NCBI GenBank assembly: GCA_902800345.1
Contig: CADCDO010000005.1
Coordinates: 124,001-188,000, forward strand
Direction: 5' to 3'
From: Fibrobacter succinogenes
Lineage (GTDB): Bacteria; Fibrobacterota; Fibrobacteria; Fibrobacterales; Fibrobacteraceae
DNA length: 64,000 nt
The stretch's first letter is position 1. The number at the start of each line of letters is the position of its first letter. Under the pieces are notes generated by a model. The model did no database searches. It was not told where the DNA came from and saw nothing but the letters and a program-made list of their open reading frames with translations. Below, in pieces: positions 1 to 8,100 of the stretch. The translations under genes were made by a program, and so were the position numbers.

Positions 1-1393
1 AGGCTTGCCGCAACAAGTTTTTAGATACAGCTATAGAAGATGCCGAAATTAGACGTGTCCAATCCGATATGAAAATTATTGAATCAACAGATGAACTGCT
101 AGACAATTCCCTCATGAACGGCTCACCCATGGTCACGTTGAACGTAACATACTCCTTATCAGGCGATTCCGTTATATCAGAAAGGGTAATGTTCATATCA
201 AGGCCATTCCAAAAGACGAACTTATTAAACTCGGTGACATTCCCCTTTCCAGGGAAAACATCTGAAGGTCCAAAAGATACATTACTCTCTGTGGCTTCGA
301 CAATATCAACATGCAGTTGATTTTCGTAATTGACTTTAAAACTTTTCCAAATAGAATCGACATAGTTGATATGCCATATCAGCATCCCAGAGTTTTCTTG
401 ACCAATATCCCAGCCTTTATTTGTACGGTATTCCAGTAGATACATTTCATCTGGATTATCTGGATTAGTAATGCTATAGGCGACATTATCGTCTAATTTA
501 TTCAACTGAATTTTTCCACTAGTTTTGAGTTCTGTAGGTGTAAGCCAGCCTAACGACATCCTTTCAAAAGAAGAATAAAGGGGAGGAACACAACCTTGCT
601 CAAATTCAGGAGAGCAATTATAGCCACCGCTTTGCATAACAGACCATCTATCAGGGAGAAAGGAACCTCTACCAACATAAAGATCAGGAAGATCAAGAAC
701 ATGACTGAATTCATGAATGGTAAGACCTATTTCACTTAAAGTTGTTGTCGTTTTATCATGCCTATAAGCACTTCCATTAACTTCGTTAACAAAGGCATGG
801 CGATTAACAAATAAGCCATCTTTCATTCTCTTTCCCGACAATAAGTCTCTCCAAGTTCCAAGAACACTTGCATGCGTTGACAAAGACCTACCCAAAAGAA
901 ATTCACCACCATCAATCCCCGCATAAAATACGATCAAAAAGTCAACAGCGCCGTCACTATCGTTATCGTACCTAAAAAAATCGATTTCATCCTTATTGTC
1001 GAGTGAATCCAGGGCTATGCTTACGACTTGTCTTGCACTATCTACATTATAATACTCTTTATTACTAGGCAGCGTCACCGGTCCATATACGTCAAATATA
1101 GGCCGAAATTTTCCCATGGAGTTTTTTATAAAATAATCCCTAACGCTACCGATGTTATGATATTCGTTGTAGCCTTCTTTATTTAGGTAATCGGTGAATT
1201 GAGATACAGGATCAGGGTTTGAGAATCGTACATCCGCAAATTCCACAAGAATTACCAATACACGAACATCACCTTGAGTAAGTTTGACATCAGGTTTTGG
1301 CAAACGTTGAATAACGGAGAAATTGTCGGCAGAATTTGCAACACAACACAAGGCGAAAAGCAAAACAAAAAATACTATTCGGAAAAAAAACAT
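1..1393 (-). CDS. M6-family secreted metalloprotease (3' part cut by window edge)
   Basis: This reading frame starts with ATG at 1393, behind a GGAGG-like site, and stays open for 464 codons to the window edge, so the C-terminus is missing. Residues 1-22 are a hydrophobic signal peptide. The zinc-protease motif HEFSHVLDLPD has ligands H227 and H231 with catalytic E228, and is followed by WSVMQSGGYN, as in M6 (immune inhibitor A-like) peptidases where a Met follows the zinc helix. A Ser-rich stretch begins near the end of the visible part, probably a linker to a C-terminal domain. It is probably exported and degrades extracellular protein. The two genes upstream on the same strand also encode secreted protein-processing candidates. 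The fold call is firm; the substrate is unknown. Confidence 0.85.
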   Translation of the reverse strand, partial: MFFFRIVFFVLLFALCCVANSADNFSVIQRLPKPDVKLTQGDVRVLVILVEFADVRFSNPDPVSQFTDYLNKEGYNEYHNIGSVRDYFIKNSMGKFRPIFDVYGPVTLPSNKEYYNVDSARQVVSIALDSLDNKDEIDFFRYDNDSDGAVDFLIVFYAGIDGGEFLLGRSLSTHASVLGTWRDLLSGKRMKDGLFVNRHAFVNEVNGSAYRHDKTTTTLSEIGLTIHEFSHVLDLPDLYVGRGSFLPDRWSVMQSGGYNCSPEFEQGCVPPLYSSFERMSLGWLTPTELKTSGKIQLNKLDDNVAYSITNPDNPDEMYLLEYRTNKGWDIGQENSGMLIWHINYVDSIWKSFKVNYENQLHVDIVEATESNVSFGPSDVFPGKGNVTEFNKFVFWNGLDMNITLSDITESPDKEYVTFNVTMGEPFMRELSSSSSVDSIIFISDWTRLISASSIAVSKNLLRQA

Positions 1394-1465
1394 ACCATCC
1401 TCCTTCAGTTAAAAATAAATACAAATTTGCGAAAAAGAACAAAAAAAAAGACATATTTAAAGAGA

Positions 1466-1489
1466 TTCCGGCGCAAGGCCGGAATGACA
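1466..1489. repeat. Dispersed repeat family F (CCGG hairpin plus AATGAC)
   Basis: The unit TTCCGGCGCAAGGCCGGAAT followed by GAC is a hairpin of TTCCGGC and GCCGGAA around a short loop. A near-identical unit lies at 48831-48853. It sits just upstream of the M6 protease gene start. Confidence 0.6.
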
Positions 1490-1520
1490 TTGTTAAAAAT
1501 CCGGCACACACAGCAACACC

Positions 1521-1554
1521 AAACACCCCGACACGAAAAGGTGACGGGGTGTTT
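1521..1554 (-). terminator. Perfectly placed hairpin after the PDZ-protein gene
   Basis: AAACACCCCG and CGGGGTGTTT form a long stem, extended by a few more pairs around a short loop, about 20 bp beyond the stop of the minus-strand PDZ gene. The U-tract is weak, so termination may be imperfect or use the symmetric arm. Confidence 0.6.
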
Positions 1555-1575
1555 GTAAAGTTTACATTTAGCGAA

Positions 1576-2391
1576 TTACTTCAGCAAGACGTTCTTACCG
1601 CTAATGGAACCGTTGTGCTCAATGGTCACCGTATAACGGCCGCTCGGCACATTCCCGGAATTCCAATTCAAGGAATTGTAGCCAGCCTGTGCATTGTCGC
1701 TGACCAATTTCGCAATCACGGCACCATCGGGATCCATAATGGAGACGACGGCTCGCCCTGCGGACTTGAGTTCAAACGCAACAGTCGTGCGAGTCAGCAT
1801 CTTCAACTTTGCAGAAGAAGGTTTACTTGCATTCTGCGATTTCACCTTGGGAGCAAATTCGTCAACTCGGTCCACATAAATGCCGTTCAGCGATTTTGCA
1901 GAAACTGAAGCGTCCGATTTCACAACAGTACCGTTTTGCATCACGGCAACAAGCTGTTTGCTATTTTCTGTCGCACTGGCATAAGTTTCGATTTCTTGGA
2001 CGTTGAACTCGGATTTGTCACCATACCAAGATTCCACGCGTTCGCTTTCCAAATCCTTGACCGTAATTTGCGTGCGGCGAAGAATTGTCGAAAGCGTATC
2101 GCCCTTGCTCACGTAGATTACTTCAAGCGGTTTGTTCTTTTGTCCACGAAGCATCGCCTTCGATTCCTCGATGGTATTACCCTTGAACGTAACCCCATCG
2201 ACAGCGACGATGACATCGCCTGCACGCAAATTGCTTTCGGCAGCTGGAGTGCCGGGAATAATTTCCGCAATCTTCACGCCGTCACGGGACTGGTAAATTG
2301 ACACGCCGATACCGCCGAACGATTCGGACGCCATGAGCGGAGCTACGGCTAGAGCCGTCAAAAGAAAAATTTTCTTCGTATTGATTTTCAT
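1576..2391 (-). CDS. Secreted PDZ-domain protein with T9SS-like C-terminal domain
   Basis: The start chosen is ATG 2391, because AAGGA lies at a good distance upstream; a further in-frame ATG at 2421 would put ten charged residues before the signal peptide. The signal peptide (LTALAVAPLMAS) is followed by a PDZ domain at about residues 25-110 with the carboxylate-binding loop GGIGVS and the phrase GDVIVAVDGV. A short middle segment follows. The last 70 residues resemble a FlgD/T9SS sorting domain (GYNSLNWNSGNVPSGRYTV, ending NVLLK). PDZ domains bind C-termini or peptides; no protease domain is present, so this is probably an adaptor. The C39-like gene lies 31 nt upstream, so co-transcription is likely. 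Confidence 0.75.
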   Translation of the reverse strand: MKINTKKIFLLTALAVAPLMASESFGGIGVSIYQSRDGVKIAEIIPGTPAAESNLRAGDVIVAVDGVTFKGNTIEESKAMLRGQKNKPLEVIYVSKGDTLSTILRRTQITVKDLESERVESWYGDKSEFNVQEIETYASATENSKQLVAVMQNGTVVKSDASVSAKSLNGIYVDRVDEFAPKVKSQNASKPSSAKLKMLTRTTVAFELKSAGRAVVSIMDPDGAVIAKLVSDNAQAGYNSLNWNSGNVPSGRYTVTIEHNGSISGKNVLLK

Positions 2392-2422
2392 TTTCTTATC
2401 CTTTTTAAACTTATTTGCCATT

Positions 2423-5400
2423 TTATCTTAACGCTAGATTCATCGACTGACCAATCGGACTAAAATCGACTTGATAAATCATAGCGAGATTTGTCGATTG
2501 TGTAATCGGACTAAAATCAACTCGATAAATTCTAGATTCCTGGTGCATGGTTATCAGCCTAGCTAAGAACCTGCCATACATAACCTTCTTCGTTTGGCCC
2601 ATCACTAAACTGGATCTTACAGCATGAATTGTACCAGCCCAATCTCCTTCGATATTGATTCTATTATCACTATGCTGTATCAACTTAAATCCTTTTGCAA
2701 CAAGCTCCTTGTCTTCGTTACTGATAGTTGTTCTCCATAAAACGTTTCCATCAGCTTCAATAACCATCTGTTGACCAGGATTTGTAAACGTGATTGTACT
2801 ACCCGATTCAAACTGAATATCACCAACCTGAATATACCCCGGCCCAATCTTTAACGTTCCACCTGATTCGACCTTAACTTTGGAATATTTATCGCCATTA
2901 CCCAATGTTTTTTCTTGACCTGCAGTGACAGTCAAAACTGGTTCCAAGTCTATATCTGGTAAATAGCGACCTTGATTATCCCAAACATAGAACGGCCATT
3001 CCGTGTAATTATGACGAGGCTTATCACCATTATGCACCGCTCCACCCTGAACATGAACATCGACGGAAGAGACATCGGAGTAAATGTGTATATCCCCATC
3101 GACTTCAGAACGTGAACGTAACCATACTCCACCCCTACTAAATATTTCACCAACAACAGATTCTACACCTATGTTGACCGCAAAATCCACACGACCATAT
3201 TCAGACGCAATCTTGCAATATCCCTCTCCATCGAAGCAAATAGTCCTGTCATTCACCCGCATGGCTTCCAAAGAGTAAATCGTAATATCGGGAGGAAGAT
3301 CCCATGTAATATTACTAGGAGGATCAGGAATATCATCACCAGAAATGAACATATCCTTCCCGTTAGCAACTTCACTACCATCCGACTCGCCACCGTTATC
3401 GGAATCCCTATCGAGTTCGTTTCTATTTTTATCATTATCCACATTTGCAAACTGTTCTAATCTATAAAACAGAGTTCGCGCAATTTTTTGAGGCGGATTA
3501 TCAGAATCTATGTACGTTATCCCAGCCCCTAAATGAAGTTCTAGCATTTCTCCATAAATTTCCTTACGAATGACATAAGGTTCTTCTTTTGTATAAAGAA
3601 TGATTTCCGTTTTATCATCTACACCATCTCTATCACTGTCAGGATGATTGGGATCCGTTTTAAACCTTTCCACTTCATCAAAATCACATATTCCATCACC
3701 ATCGGAATCTCTATTAACCCGAGCATCGCCCCTACGACCCATCACTTCTGTTCTTGGTGGGGGAACCATGTAATTTGTAAAAGAACCAAAAATATTTAAA
3801 GGCAACCAAGCCATCTCCCCACCATTTTTTATATTTAAAAAGTGGACTTTTTTATTTGCCACATCATGATAATCATAGCCATCGATAACCATAGCATGTG
3901 AAGAAGTCAATACAAGCAATGGTCTACCCATATCAATATACGATTTCACAATACTCTCTGTTAGAGAAACCTCAGCATCAGGATCTGTGGGATAAGAGTT
4001 CAATCCATCGAGTTCCTCATCTGTTATATTCAACGCCCATGCCAGTGTAGCTTTTGTCTCAGGAGACCCGACTGCTTCATCTATATCTATACCAAAGGCT
4101 CCTATTATATTTTCCGTTTTACCAGAGGTAACAAACAAATGCTTACTATCAGCATATTTACGTATTTCTTGTTCACGTGTAAATGTAAAATTACCATCAG
4201 CAGTATGCATTTTCACTGTATAAGGTTTTGATTTCCCATGATACACAATTTCATCTTGAGTTAAACTTCCACCGTAAAAAGCGTTCAACATTTGAATTCC
4301 AACAGACCAGCAACGCCATTCTTCTTCCTTCGTTCTACGTCCTGTATCATTAGGCCTATCCCACGGAATGTCCGGATCTGTAATTTTTTCACCCCAATTT
4401 AAAACAAGCATCTTGGTATCTTTTCTAACGCCAAATGCCGGAACCCCCAACAAGTGAGTTTCGTCAATAGAAGCACCATTTTTTGTTATTCTATTCCAAA
4501 AAGAACCAACTACATTCATACGACCATCATCGTGTCGAACAGACCATAAATAATCTCCACCTGTCAAATCCAATTCAACATGAGTTTGGCTTGTAGTGTC
4601 CTGATAAACTATGGAATCGCTTGTCGTTTTTACAGTGAGAACATATCTTCCGGCTTTCCTTACCGGATGCCATGCAAACCGATATAAGCTAGATGTGTCA
4701 TACACGACTTCATTTTCAATAAACGCAACAGGGCTTGGCAATCCATCCTCATTATCGATATCGTTAGCACGATGGCAAACCCAGATACCATCAATCAAAG
4801 TGAAAAACAGGCCTTTTCCATTTTCAATTTTAATGCTGTTAACAGTTATACTTCCCACTTCATAAGGGATTTTTGAAACTGAAAAATCCGCTTGATGATG
4901 ATTGCTTAAAGTTTTACTTGAATCATTCCAAACAATCTGTTGAAACAAAATTCCATTTTTGGAAACGCCTAAATTTCCACTTTGTCCAAGAGACAACGTT
5001 TCTTTTACGGTCGTTACATCTGCCGTCGGGCATTCCAATGAATTCGACTGGCAAATTCTCACCTTTTGCCCAGCAGAGAGCGTCCCACCGCCAATTTCCA
5101 CGCTGTCACTAGCAGACCATTTCAAGTAAAGTCCGCTCAGGTCGATGGCGGTTGTGTCGTAGTTCTGCAATTCCACCCAAGCAGAACGCGTAGCCGTATT
5201 TTCAGGCTGAATGCCCACAAAACGAACCTTGGGAGGTTCTTCGTTTACAGGGTCATTGATAGGTGTCAATCCTGCGACAATCGCCCCGTTCGCATAGACC
5301 GGGATATTATTCATAATAACAAAATGGTTGGAGTTAGGATAACTGAAGTTGTCCCGCTTGTTAAACGCACTCCAATCCGTATAGTTCATGCCAAGGCTTA

Positions 5401-5728
5401 TCCCGCTTGAATTCGGGAACACGCCCGGAGCAAGGCTTGCCACGTTGATGTTGACGACAAGAAAATCGCCCACCGTGTCAATCGACGTGGTCGCCCCTGC
5501 CATGTAGTAAGGGGAAACGTTCAACGTTTTGTTCCTGTCAAAACCCAGGAAATATTTTGCATGAACGTCATTCAACGTGTTCGAAGTGTTATTTGTAAGT
5601 TTCAAGCGGAGCGTCAACTGACTTGGGTTATTCCCTTGTTCGTCAAACGCTTCCACCGAAACGAGATTTTGCGCATACGCGCAACCAAACATGGCGCTAG
5701 CCATGATTATTTTATGGATTACCTTCAT
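2423..5728 (-). CDS. Large secreted protein: lamin-tail domain, C39-like peptidase domain, calcium repeats
   Basis: A signal peptide (MASAMFGCAYA) precedes about 130 residues of a beta-rich, CBM-like module. A lamin-tail-like domain follows (residues about 165-270, WVELQNYDTTAIDLSGLYL). Then comes a papain-fold peptidase resembling family C39: Cys473 in RCWSVGIQMLNAFYGG and His611 in SSHAMVIDGYD. A DSDGDGICDFDEVE-type thrombospondin-3 calcium segment follows near residue 700, then beta-rich sequence. The protein ends in two 17-residue repeats rather than an obvious T9SS domain. A strong AAGGAG site precedes the ATG. The role could be extracellular proteolysis or cell-wall/matrix attachment; the peptidase call rests on the Cys and His motifs only. 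Confidence 0.65.
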   Translation of the reverse strand: MKVIHKIIMASAMFGCAYAQNLVSVEAFDEQGNNPSQLTLRLKLTNNTSNTLNDVHAKYFLGFDRNKTLNVSPYYMAGATTSIDTVGDFLVVNINVASLAPGVFPNSSGISLGMNYTDWSAFNKRDNFSYPNSNHFVIMNNIPVYANGAIVAGLTPINDPVNEEPPKVRFVGIQPENTATRSAWVELQNYDTTAIDLSGLYLKWSASDSVEIGGGTLSAGQKVRICQSNSLECPTADVTTVKETLSLGQSGNLGVSKNGILFQQIVWNDSSKTLSNHHQADFSVSKIPYEVGSITVNSIKIENGKGLFFTLIDGIWVCHRANDIDNEDGLPSPVAFIENEVVYDTSSLYRFAWHPVRKAGRYVLTVKTTSDSIVYQDTTSQTHVELDLTGGDYLWSVRHDDGRMNVVGSFWNRITKNGASIDETHLLGVPAFGVRKDTKMLVLNWGEKITDPDIPWDRPNDTGRRTKEEEWRCWSVGIQMLNAFYGGSLTQDEIVYHGKSKPYTVKMHTADGNFTFTREQEIRKYADSKHLFVTSGKTENIIGAFGIDIDEAVGSPETKATLAWALNITDEELDGLNSYPTDPDAEVSLTESIVKSYIDMGRPLLVLTSSHAMVIDGYDYHDVANKKVHFLNIKNGGEMAWLPLNIFGSFTNYMVPPPRTEVMGRRGDARVNRDSDGDGICDFDEVERFKTDPNHPDSDRDGVDDKTEIILYTKEEPYVIRKEIYGEMLELHLGAGITYIDSDNPPQKIARTLFYRLEQFANVDNDKNRNELDRDSDNGGESDGSEVANGKDMFISGDDIPDPPSNITWDLPPDITIYSLEAMRVNDRTICFDGEGYCKIASEYGRVDFAVNIGVESVVGEIFSRGGVWLRSRSEVDGDIHIYSDVSSVDVHVQGGAVHNGDKPRHNYTEWPFYVWDNQGRYLPDIDLEPVLTVTAGQEKTLGNGDKYSKVKVESGGTLKIGPGYIQVGDIQFESGSTITFTNPGQQMVIEADGNVLWRTTISNEDKELVAKGFKLIQHSDNRINIEGDWAGTIHAVRSSLVMGQTKKVMYGRFLARLITMHQESRIYRVDFSPITQSTNLAMIYQVDFSPIGQSMNLALR
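2429..2530 (-). repeat. Two tandem 51-bp units encoding the C-terminus
   Basis: Units 2480-2530 and 2429-2479 encode IYRVDFSPITQSTNLAM and IYQVDFSPIGQSMNLAL, 17 residues each, followed by Arg and stop. Several of the differences are synonymous or conservative, so selection may have kept the peptide repeat. Confidence 0.8.
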
Positions 5729-6217
5729 CTTTTCTCCTTTTTAGGACAAGATAAAACTACTAAAATAATTTTTATTTTTTTTTGTAAAACGTTGTTTACA
5801 TTTAGACAAGTTTAAGAATTTCGTACAAACAACGCATTACGTTACTTTACTTTTACAATTTCATCCATATAAATAGGAACGAACTAACAAAACCAATCGA
5901 TCTAATCATTTGAGCACCATAATTCAAACAGATTTCCATACAATAGAGACAAGCAACAACGCACAAAAAATGGCTTGCACTTTGAGTTCGCACCGCTTTG
6001 GGCTATGGGCACGCTTCGCTTTGAGACCTCACACTTCACACCCCAAAGGACCGAAGGTCCGAGCCCATACCTTTACTGGATCCTGCTCCTTCGAACCTAA
6101 TTCAACTAAGGCTCTAAAGAGCCAAGTTTCATATATCGGGCTTACGCCCTCAGGATGACGCGTCTTTCGTCTCTCGTCTGTAGGCGCGCAGCGCCGTTCT
6201 CTCGTCTAAAAAGAAAA
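5729..6217. repeat. Intergenic stretch holding three adjoining dispersed repeats
   Basis: About 260 bp of AT-rich promoter/leader for the C39-like gene is followed by three repeats. Family C (5996-6071) has GGGCTATGGG at one end, GAGCCCATACC at the other and internal hairpins. Family A (6075-6160) runs from ACTGGATCC to CAGGATGACG. Family B (6163-6207) has GACGAGAGA-type repeats around a GCGCgcaGCGC hairpin, read on the opposite strand. The same three families recur at 23.4, 30.2, 38.8, 55.6, 57.0 and 57.8 kb. Confidence 0.75.
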
Positions 6218-6243
6218 ACGGACCTAGCGTTCACTAGATCCGT
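6209..6243 (-). terminator. Rho-independent terminator of the plsX operon
   Basis: On the minus strand ACGGATCTAG and CTAGGTCCGT pair around a 6-nt loop, followed by a T-rich tract (TTTTCTTTTT). It lies about 35 bp after the plsX stop. Confidence 0.8.
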
Positions 6244-6277
6244 CTAATTGCAACTAAAGTCTTAATACAGACAAAAG

Positions 6278-7261
6278 CTATGCTTTAGGAGCTTCCTCGG
6301 ACTTGATTGCAGCGAGGCGTGCATTGACCTTGTTTGCAACGTCGGCTTCGGCATACTTGGCAGCCACTTCAACAGCCTTTTCGATAGCGAGAGCATCGGA
6401 ACGGCCATGAGCGATGATGCCAATACCATTGAGGCCAAGCAGCAAAGCGCCACCCGTGGCACGGTAGTCCCACATTTCGGCAAAGCGCTTGCCGGCCGGT
6501 GTATCGATTGTGCCGAACATTTCCTGGTGCATTTCGAAGAAACCTTCCAGGAGCTTGAGCACAACGTTACCCGTATAACCGGAGCTAGCCACAACGTCGG
6601 CCTTGCCCGCAATGAGGTCTCGGCCTTCGATGTTACCGATGAAATTGACCGGAGCAGACTTGAGGAGTTGGTATGTTTCCTGAAGAACTGCCGGGCCCTT
6701 GTGCTCTTCTTCGCCCATGTTCAAGAGACCAACCTTCGGATTTTCAAGACCGAGGTAGGCTTCGGCGAATGCAGAACCAGCAATGGCAAAGTCAACGAGA
6801 GTAGAAGCGCGTTCATCAACGTTTGCACCGCCATCGACCAACACAATGCGGCGATCCTTTGTCGGAAGCGCAACCCCGATAGGCGGACGGGAGAACTCGT
6901 CACACGTCTTACCGAGAATCATGAGGCAACTCGCCATCATGGCACCGGAGTTACCGGCACTGACGGAAGCATCCACAAGACCTTTCTTCTGCAAGGCGAC
7001 GCAAGTCACCAAGCCAGAATGCTGCTTCTTCTTGACCACCATGACAGGATGTTCATCCATCGCCACGAGGTCCGGAGCATCTACCACGGAAATCTGGTTG
7101 CCGGTATAGCCAAGTTTCTCGAGAGAAGCCTTGACCTCGGCCTCCGGTCCGCAGAGAACCACATGAATATTGGGGGTTTTCTTGACTGCGCTAATAGCGC
7201 CTTCAATACAAACACTCGGGGCGTAATCGCCACCCATGGCATCCAGTGCAACTTTGATCAC
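6278..7261 (-). CDS. plsX: Phosphate acyltransferase PlsX
   Basis: PlsX makes acyl-phosphate from acyl-ACP, the first step of the PlsX-PlsY route to phosphatidic acid at the membrane. The 327-residue product begins VALDAMGGDYAPSVCIEGA, the family hallmark, and continues with GNSGAMMA near residue 105, LVDGGANVD, GLLNMGEEEHKG and SSGYTGNVVLKLLEG. Length fits the family. It is the last gene of the DUF177-rpmF-plsX operon, 14 nt after rpmF, with a GGAGG-type site before its ATG. The usual downstream fab genes are absent; a terminator follows. Confidence 0.96.
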   Translation of the reverse strand: MIKVALDAMGGDYAPSVCIEGAISAVKKTPNIHVVLCGPEAEVKASLEKLGYTGNQISVVDAPDLVAMDEHPVMVVKKKQHSGLVTCVALQKKGLVDASVSAGNSGAMMASCLMILGKTCDEFSRPPIGVALPTKDRRIVLVDGGANVDERASTLVDFAIAGSAFAEAYLGLENPKVGLLNMGEEEHKGPAVLQETYQLLKSAPVNFIGNIEGRDLIAGKADVVASSGYTGNVVLKLLEGFFEMHQEMFGTIDTPAGKRFAEMWDYRATGGALLLGLNGIGIIAHGRSDALAIEKAVEVAAKYAEADVANKVNARLAAIKSEEAPKA

Positions 7262-7275
7262 GGATTCCTCCTAGA

Positions 7276-7467
7276 TTAAGCTTCGGCACCCTTCATGTCA
7301 ACAACTTCCACACCGTTGTAGAAGCCGCAAACCGGGCACACGCGATGCGGACGCTTCACGGAACCGCAATGATCGCAGGTAGCCATAGCCGGCACTTCCA
7401 TCTTCCAGTGGGTGCGGCGCTTGTCACGACGGTTTTTCCCAGCGGGGGTCGAGCGGTTTTTCAGCAT
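7276..7467 (-). CDS. rpmF: 50S ribosomal protein L32, zinc-binding form
   Basis: L32 is a small protein of the large ribosomal subunit. The signature RRDKRRTHWK begins at residue 13, and a zinc ribbon follows with two Cys pairs, CDHC and CPVC, in the C+ form. ATG 7467 gives 63 residues and best matches the normal family length; longer in-frame starts at 7476 and 7500 would add non-homologous residues. This start lies 44 nt inside the DUF177 gene, so translation of the two is probably coupled. The N-terminus (LKNRSTPAGKN) departs from the common AVPKRKTS pattern, perhaps because it must also encode the DUF177 C-terminus in another frame. Confidence 0.88.
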   Translation of the reverse strand: MLKNRSTPAGKNRRDKRRTHWKMEVPAMATCDHCGSVKRPHRVCPVCGFYNGVEVVDMKGAEA

Positions 7468-7870
7468 CAGCACCATCGCCAGTTTGGTTGTTTGATACAA
7501 AGATAAAATCTTCGTCAGGATTTTTCACGGGTGCAATGGGTTCCTGTAGGGTCACCAACTGTCGGACGCACTCGGAAACATCTACGAAGTCCTGTGTCTG
7601 CGGAATCGTATAGGCGAAAACGTCATCGTCGTCGTCATGGAGTTCCTGCTGGGCACACGCTCCGCGCTCCACCTCGACAACAATCTCGGTTTCGAACGGA
7701 CGGTCAAAAAGATCCAGGCTGCGGACACAAGTGAGTGTTTGCACTCCAGAGAGGGTACCGGTCACAAGGCACTTGCCGTTGCCTTCGGGGCTAACCAGCA
7801 CCTCGGCTACCAGATCGCCCTTGAGGTGCAGTTCGTCGAAGATTTCAGGAGCGTTCTCAAAGCGGCTCAA
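7424..7870 (-). CDS. DUF177/YceD family protein
   Basis: The family is usually found immediately before rpmF and has been linked to large-subunit rRNA metabolism. The core motif CVRSLDLFDRPFETEIVVEV (residues about 52-71) matches the family, followed by an acidic stretch (HDDDDDVF) and a conserved tail before the stop. No in-frame ATG precedes the conserved part; the only upstream start is TTG at 7870 without a visible Shine-Dalgarno site. The first gene of the rpmF-plsX operon, its 3' end overlaps rpmF by 44 nt. Confidence 0.85.
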   Translation of the reverse strand: MSRFENAPEIFDELHLKGDLVAEVLVSPEGNGKCLVTGTLSGVQTLTCVRSLDLFDRPFETEIVVEVERGACAQQELHDDDDDVFAYTIPQTQDFVDVSECVRQLVTLQEPIAPVKNPDEDFIFVSNNQTGDGADAEKPLDPRWEKPS

Positions 7871-7899
7871 ATGTAGTAAAACGTGAAAAAGGGGTCAAG

Positions 7900-8058
7900 T
7901 TATTTCCCGTTTTCCTTGGCAAAAGAGGCCGCACTATCCACAAAAGAGTGCAAATCCGTTTTGTCAAAATGCTCGCGTTGCCACTTGGTGTAGTCGAAAC
8001 GCTCCATCCCCCTATTCAATAATTCAATAGTAGCTGGCGGTGTAATTTCAGTTATCAT
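7900..8058 (-). CDS. Small uncharacterised protein (52 aa)
   Basis: A short gene with a strong GGAGGT site placed correctly before ATG 8058. The product starts MITEITPPATIELLNRG and ends with an acidic/basic helical stretch (HSFVDSAASFAKENGK). It has no signal peptide, Cys or transmembrane segment. It lies between the TPR membrane-protein gene upstream and the DUF177 operon downstream, all on the same strand. I do not recognise the family. The ribosome site and sensible composition favour a real gene. Confidence 0.6.
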   Translation of the reverse strand: MITEITPPATIELLNRGMERFDYTKWQREHFDKTDLHSFVDSAASFAKENGK

Positions 8059-8100
8059 CTTCAAGACCTCCACTCACTAAATCGATAAATTCAATAGAAC

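Noticed and set aside
6407..7279. 290-residue plus-strand reading frame opposite plsX
   Set aside because: It is the complement of plsX, whose motifs are unmistakable; no ribosome site or homology signs are visible.
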